Source of the DNA: Astrothelium macrocarpum
Taxonomy: Eukaryota > Ascomycota > Dothideomycetes > Trypetheliales > Trypetheliaceae
Length of the DNA: 12,258 nt
NCBI GenBank assembly: GCA_021030915.1
Contig: JAGEMR010000281.1
Location: 1-12,258, forward strand
Reading direction: 5' to 3'
This document shows, in pieces, positions 7,696-12,258 of this stretch. Each line of letters begins with the position of its first letter. Within the stretch, counting starts at the first letter, position 1. Position numbers and translations under genes: made by a program. The notes beneath the pieces are model-generated. The model was not told the DNA's origin and made no database searches. It was given only the letters and a program-made list of their open reading frames with translations.

Positions 7696-9409
7696 ATAAA
7701 TTTCATAATTTTTATTTTTATATTAATAATAATATATTTTTTTATAATTTAAATATTTTCCATTTATAATTAATTATTTCTGAAAATAATTTCTGATCTA
7801 ATAATCATAAATGGATTATATTAATAAATTTATTTAAGAATATTTTATATTTTTTTTAAATAATAACGCATTCATAAATATAATTTTTTCTGTTTTTTCA
7901 TTTATAAATATATTCTTTTATTATTAATCATATATATATCTTCTATAATTTTTATTATAATATTATTATAATTATATTTTCTGATATTCAGAATATTATA
8001 AATTTTATATATTGATAATATTATTTTATTAAACGTTTTTTTTTTATTTTTTGATATTTCCAATATTCTAATAATTGATATTTCTGATTTCGATATTTTT
8101 CAGATAAAATTAGTCATTTATAATTCAGATTAATTATATCAAATAAAATATTTTTTTATATTTCAAAATTTTCTGATAATAATTCTATTAAAATTCCGAA
8201 TTATTTTTTAAAAATTTATATTATAATAATATATATTAAATAATTAAAAATTATATATAATTTAATCATAAAATAATTTTCATAATTAAATTATTTTAAT
8301 ATTTTTCTGATATATTATTAAAATATAAATTCAATTATTAATTATTTTTATATAATTCGATTTATTTATTGATTTATTCATATAATATATTTTTATATTC
8401 TTTTATGAATTATTTATAAATTCTTTGATATCAGAAATAGATTATCTTTTCCATCATTATTTTATTGATCGAATTATCATTCATTTTTTTCATCGGATAT
8501 TTTCTAAACGATCCTTTCAATCAAAATTTTTTTATTCAAATAATTAATTAAAATTATATTAATTTTTTTTTTCATAATTACGATCTTCTATTATATTATA
8601 TTAAATTTAAATCGGCAATTTTTTATAAAATATCCCTTTTTTTCGTAAAAATAATATTTTTTATTTTTAAATCCTTTTTTCAGATGGATATTATTCTTCT
8701 TTTTTCCTTTTCTGATAAAATTAAAATCCATCAAATTATTATAATTATTATTCTGAATTCATAAATTTTTTTATCTAACGATTAATTTTCAATTTTTTCT
8801 TTTTTTTAGAATTTTTATATATAATTTATTATTTAATTCGATCATTATTTTTATTAATTATAATAGAATATTCGTGATATTTATATAATATATTAATTCA
8901 TTTTTAATATTATTTTTAAATTTTCTATAAAATATAAAATAGAATATTTTATCATTTCATTCAATTTATTAAATATATTTTTAAAATCTGATTATATAAT
9001 CTATTATTAAAATTTTTTATTTAATATTCAGAATTATTTATTCAATTATTATTTATTAATTGAATATTCCGAATATTTTAATAATTTCTCTTTTAAATAT
9101 ACCAAAATTTTGAAATATATTATTGATTATCTGATTTTCAATTCCTATCATATAACTAATAAAATATGATCAGATCTAATGGAATATTCTTTTTTTTATA
9201 AATATAATTATAAAAAAAGATTGATTATTTATCATAATATCTTCGAATATAAAATATAATTAAATAATATTAAATCAATCTTCTATTTTAAAATGATTTT
9301 TATAAAAATCGTCGGATTTTCTGATTTTTTTATCAAATCATGATATAAATCGATTTTTTTTAATCTGAAATAAATTATTATTATTTTATGATTATTTTTA
9401 TTAATTCAT
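7696..9409 (-). pseudogene. Gag remnant of element 2, 3' truncated
   Basis: The ATG at 9407-9409 matches the Gag start of element 1 at 1418. The CCHC knuckle is at 8615-8656, 753 bases from the ATG against 750 in element 1, so the frame is kept with one extra codon. Here it reads Y-x2-Y-x4-Y-x4-C: the last Cys (TGC) survived. The reading continues into the unassigned linker and is cut at 7696 by the border with element 1. Stops are frequent and no protein can be made. Confidence 0.8.
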
Positions 9410-9426
9410 TTTGAAAATATTCAATA

Positions 9427-9760
9427 TATTATAATTTTAAATATTTATGAAATCAAATTTATCTGAAATTAAAATGATTTTTAAAATGAATTGATAAAAA
9501 ATTGAATTAATAAAAAATAATATAATTTGATAATTCAAAATTCTATTAAAAACATTATCAAAGACTAATTTAAAAAATGATTTTGAATATAATAAAATCA
9601 TAATAATCGCGTTACGTTTTTATATATTTATAATATTTTCTGACTCATGATATGAGCCTTCTGAGCCTGAGATTGGCTCTCCTGGCTCATAGCATGAGCC
9701 CTCTGAGCCTGAGGTTGGTGGTACACAGGTGTGTACACGGTCCCCTTAGTGGTCATAACA
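9427..9760 (-). repeat. 5' LTR of element 2 (334 bases)
   Basis: On the minus strand it starts TGTTATGACC (plus-strand 9751-9760, unmutated) and ends AATTATAATA at 9427. The outer ~120 bases (9641-9760) keep high G+C, including two 42-base units and GTACAC/GTGTAC inverted pairs at 9721-9736; the inner 200 bases are strongly mutated. It is 45 bases shorter than the solo LTR, close to one missing 42-base unit. Confidence 0.88.
9641..9724 (-). repeat. 42-base tandem repeat x2 in U3 (type B)
   Basis: Units start at 9641 (tgactcatgatatgagcc) and 9683 (tggctcatagcatgagcc), exactly 42 bases apart. The second holds GGCTCAT/ATGAGCC as an inverted pair with three bases between. TGACTCA at 9641-9647 is identical to the core Gcn4/AP-1-type bZIP site. 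The solo LTR has three such units. Confidence 0.85.
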
Positions 9761-10461
9761 GTATCTATCAATTCATTAATTAACACACCAGCAAACAATA
9801 TAATTGGCAGTTCCTTCTATAATAGTTCTGTGAACGTTATTCTGAATATTCTTATTTCTATTATATCATTTTAGAATCTGTATTCAACAGATTATGAATC
9901 CGGATTTCGTAAAAAATCATTCAGAATTATAATCATATCACAATATTATATAACATCGTTTATTATGAAAAGATTTTTTTAATTTATTTATTCAGAAGAT
10001 ATAAAGATTAAAGAATATTATCGTCTTCTTCCATCCGCTGTATACACAAAATTTCAGATAATCTCAGCGAAAATATTATTATTTTCTGAAAATATATTTA
10101 AATCGTGAAAAGAATATACCAAATTAATCAATTTTAAAAAATTGTATTCATTAAATTCCAATTAAAAAAAATAGAATTTAAATAAAATTCCAAATATCAA
10201 TAATTAAAAATTATTATCATTTTTTATTTTATTTATTTTATTTTTATAATTCGATTTAATTTTATTCGATTATTTTATAAATAATAATATCTGAATTCGT
10301 AAAATAGAAATGATTTATAATTTTTTTAATACATTCAAATTATGAATTATGATTTTGGCAGATATTTAAATGATTCATCAATAAATAAATATATTAGATC
10401 ATTGATTTGATATTATTCTTTAGAAATACCAATTCTTTGATTTTTTAATCAATATCATTCG

Positions 10462-10487
10462 ATCTCTTCGCCGAATTTGAAAGAGAT
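10462..10487. repeat. Short stem-loop, 7-base arms
   Basis: ATCTCTT at 10462-10468 and AAGAGAT at 10481-10487 can pair around a 12-base loop (CGCCGAATTTGA). It ends directly against the 22-base palindrome, giving two adjoining cruciform-type structures. Confidence 0.55.
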
Positions 10488-10509
10488 TCTAGTATAATAT
10501 TATACTAGA
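10488..10509. repeat. Perfect 22-base palindrome
   Basis: The sequence beginning TCTAGTATAAT is its own reverse complement over 22 bases with no spacer, ending ATTATACTAGA. It could be a binding site for a dimeric protein or a cruciform. A perfect palindrome should be rare by chance but is favoured somewhat by the AT-rich makeup. Confidence 0.75.
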
Positions 10510-10520
10510 TCGGCCAATAT

Positions 10521-10760
10521 ATATTAGCAGAAGATGATGAATATATAATAGAATATGATCAAATAAGAAAAATTTAAACAATATTCAAAAAGAAATATGA
10601 AAGAAAATTCCAAATCTCCGCCAGAAATTATCAAATCCAATATATCATATATAGAATGAATGATAATATAATAATAGAAGAAATTTGAATATATTTAAAT
10701 TTTTTATTAAAAAAGATTATTATAATTGAATCAGATTATAATATATATCTGATTCTGAAA
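10521..10760 (+). pseudogene. Possible degraded coding fragment, perhaps helix-turn-helix transposase N-terminus
   Basis: One frame reads as protein-like with two stops of hypermutation type: AEDDEYIIEYDQIRKI, then FKKKYERKFQISARNYQ and YIIYRMNDN. The pattern of an R/K-rich segment, S-A-R-N-Y and a Y-R-M-N end recalls Psq-type helix-turn-helix domains at the start of fungal pogo-like transposases. This resemblance is weak and judged by eye. The solo LTR starts 6 bases further on, so insertion could have split the gene, but no continuation is seen after 11144. Could equally be chance. Confidence 0.2.
10728..10755. repeat. Hairpin with 9-base arms next to the solo LTR
   Basis: GAATCAGAT at 10728-10736 and ATCTGATTC at 10747-10755 pair around a 10-base loop, 10 bases before the LTR. 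A related hairpin (ATCTGATT 11410-11417, AATCAGAT 11424-11431) lies on the other side of the LTR. No role is known. Confidence 0.5.
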
Positions 10761-10765
10761 TATCA

Positions 10766-11144
10766 TGTTATGATCCTAGGTATCCTTGGAGTCAAATCTA
10801 CTTGGGATCAAAATGGCTTCTGAAATGAGTCGGTAAAGGGCTGAACTAATAAAAAATAATATGATTTGATAATTCAAAATTCTATTGAAGACGTTATCAA
10901 AGACTAATTTAAAGAATGGCTTTGAATATAATGAATCAAAATGGGTTTTATTGTGTTTCTATATATTTCATAACACTTCTTGGCTCATGATATGAATCTT
11001 ATGAGTCAGAGGTTGGATCTCCTGATTTATAACGTGAGTCTTATGAGTCAGAAATTGGATCTTCTGGCTCATGGCATGAGTCTTATGAGCCAGAGGTTGG
11101 GCGGGTATACGAATGTGTACACGGCCCTCTCAATGGTCATAATA
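10766..11144 (-). repeat. Solo LTR, weakly mutated (379 bases)
   Basis: A lone LTR on the minus strand with full termini: TGTTATGATC at 10766 and GGTCATAATA at 11135-11144. It keeps many C and G that are lost in the other copies. It shares the type B U3 with element 2 but has three 42-base units. No internal element sequence adjoins it. Flanks tatca and ttatc contain TATC on both sides one base out of step, so a target-site duplication is not clear. It probably arose by LTR-LTR recombination. Confidence 0.9.
10981..11106 (-). repeat. 42-base tandem repeat x3 in U3 of the solo LTR
   Basis: Units at 10981-11022, 11023-11064 and 11065-11106. The first two contain TGAGTCA (reverse of TGACTCA) at 11002-11008 and 11044-11050; the third has TGAGCCA. 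The translated repeat gives a spurious open frame on the plus strand. Unit number differs from the two units of element 2, so the array expands or contracts between copies. Confidence 0.88.
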
Positions 11145-12258
11145 TTATCCCCTCCTTTTCTGGCACGTGACCTCATATATTTATATATTATGATGACGTG
11201 TCCCAAAATCATTATAATTCCCTCATTTTATATTTCCAAATTCCGTTCTTTTCATTCTTTTATTCGTCGTATATAATATTTATTGAAATTATCTTTTATT
11301 CTTCTTATTATATATTTTTATTATAATTATATCTAAAATGGTCATTTCTATTATTTAATTTAAAATTCGGAAAAATATATTAAATATATAAAAAAGGTGA
11401 TTTTTTATAATCTGATTATTTTAAATCAGATATTTGAAAAAATCAATATTCAAATAAATCGATTATAAAATAAAATATAAAAAAATATTCAAATATAATA
11501 AAAATTATAATACGAATAATTCGTTTAAATTCATAAATGAATTTATTATATTAAAAATAATAAAATTTTATTATTCAGAAAATATAAAATATAAAAAAAA
11601 TTCATATTAATAAAATAATAAATTTTATATAATAAAATATAACGAATAAAATTTTCGAAATTCCGGATTTTGATATATCATTTTTGAATTTTTTATTAAA
11701 TTTTTTTAATAATAATATTTCAGAAATTATTAATAATTCTTTCAAATAATTAAAAATATTTGAAAAAAAAAAATTGATTTAATCTTTTATAATATAATTC
11801 TTTTTATTTATAGAATTTTTTAATTTTCTATTGATATTTTTTCAGATTTTTTAATATTTTTTATATATTTTTTAAATCTGAATATTTTTTTCATTTAATC
11901 AAATAAAAATTATTATAATAATTGAATATTTTTTTTATTTCGAATTCTTTTTTTTTTTTAATTGAAAATAAAAAATAATTTAATATAATATTATTAGATT
12001 TATTAATTATAATAAAAATATATGAAAAATAGAATATATTTTTATATCTGATAATAATTTAAATTTAAAATTTATCAAATTTTTTTATTTTTAAATCAAA
12101 AATGGTCTAATTTTAATTAATTCTAATATTTTAATTAATAATTTATTTTTAAAATTTTTGATAAATAAATATATTTTATTTTTCTTTTTTAATTAAAATT
12201 CATTTTTTTTAAAAATATTAATTTTTTTATTTCTGATTAATATTTATTAATTATTTTT
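11145..12258. other. AT-rich right flank, no recognisable gene
   Basis: 11145-11275 is richer in G+C (cccctccttttctggcacgtg, gatgacgtgtccc) and has CACGTGA and GACGTGT within about 45 bases; it may be surviving unique sequence. From about 11280 to the end the sequence is extremely AT-rich, with a hairpin at 11410-11431 and long T runs from 11690 on. Surviving C is mostly in TpC as in the elements. I see no ORF, RNA gene or LTR in it; it may be another, unrecognisable hypermutated repeat. Confidence 0.6.

Larger units (their letters stand above)
7696..9760 (-). mobile_element. Inverted partial copy (element 2): 5' LTR plus gag, truncated
   Basis: The minus strand from 9760 down to 7696 is co-linear with element 1 from its 5' LTR to position 3128 (internal lengths 1,731 and 1,728 bases). 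Point differences that I checked are mostly C/T or G/A. It is cut at the 3' LTR of element 1; the rest of element 2 (linker end, pol, 3' LTR) is not found to the left of element 1. So this is either a deletion or recombination product, not a simple nested insertion. Its LTR belongs to the 42-base-repeat subfamily. The base after the LTR at 9761 starts unrelated sequence. Confidence 0.88.
9761..10765. other. AT-rich spacer between LTRs, no recognised intact gene
   Basis: The first ~300 bases are moderately AT-rich and keep contexts lost elsewhere (aacacaccagcaaacaat near 9781; cgctgtatacac near 10036), so this may be less mutated unique sequence. From about 10100 the makeup matches the hypermutated elements. 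Features are a 22-base palindrome at 10488-10509, a stem just before it, and a short protein-like remnant from 10521. None matches the LTR elements of the window. Confidence 0.55.

Noticed and set aside
1038..7700. Element 1 as a clean insertion into element 2
   Set aside because: The left flank does not continue element 2, and the bases on the two sides (gtttt, ataaa) do not form a target-site duplication.
10981..11106. CRISPR-like array
   Set aside because: The 42-base units are directly joined with no spacers and lie inside an LTR.
10980..11276. 98-codon ORF with repeated MSQRLDLL units
   Set aside because: The repeats are the 42-base U3 units of the solo LTR, whose length is a multiple of three; the rest runs out of the LTR into the flank. 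No sign of a real protein.
1..12258. Mitochondrial or other organelle DNA as the reason for the low G+C
   Set aside because: No mitochondrial genes, tRNAs or rRNA are seen; LTR copies differ by directed transitions, and GC-richer patches fit escape from mutation.

Overview
This 12,258-base window looks like a transposon graveyard from a filamentous fungus, most likely an ascomycete. I found no intact gene. It is extremely A+T-rich: in five sampled 60-base lines (starting at 3721, 4501, 4561, 4621 and 5461) I count 47 G+C in 300 bases. The two LTRs of the main element differ almost only by C/T and G/A transitions, on both strands. That is the mark of duplication-triggered C-to-T hypermutation (repeat-induced point mutation, RIP). 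The species cannot be named from the sequence.

Layout. 1-1042 is an AT-rich flank with a less mutated left edge. 1043-7695 is a full-length Ty3/gypsy retrotransposon (element 1) with two 358-base LTRs. A Gag-Pol remnant on the plus strand (1418-6766) runs in the order capsid, CCHC knuckle, protease, reverse transcriptase, RNase H, integrase and chromodomain, so the element is a chromovirus. A polypurine tract at 7322-7334 precedes the 3' LTR. 7696-9760 is the 5' part of a second, related copy (element 2) in inverted orientation: LTR at 9427-9760 plus about 1.7 kb of gag. It forms a roughly 2.07-kb inverted repeat with 1043-3128. 9761-10765 is an AT-rich spacer with a striking palindrome. 10766-11144 is a solo LTR on the minus strand, much less mutated than the rest. 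11145-12258 is AT-rich and holds no gene I can recognise.

How it fits together. Gag and Pol once built the particle and did reverse transcription and integration; the chromodomain would have targeted insertion to marked chromatin. All of this is dead: zinc ligands have become Tyr, Gln codons have become stops, and one integrase catalytic Asp reads Asn. Two points are less routine. First, an antisense reading frame of 159 codons (6790-7266, minus strand) sits between the chromodomain and the polypurine tract, with only two stops. Second, the surviving C residues sit overwhelmingly in TpC, and surviving G in GpA or GpG. This differs from classical CpA-directed RIP and would fool the usual RIP substrate index.
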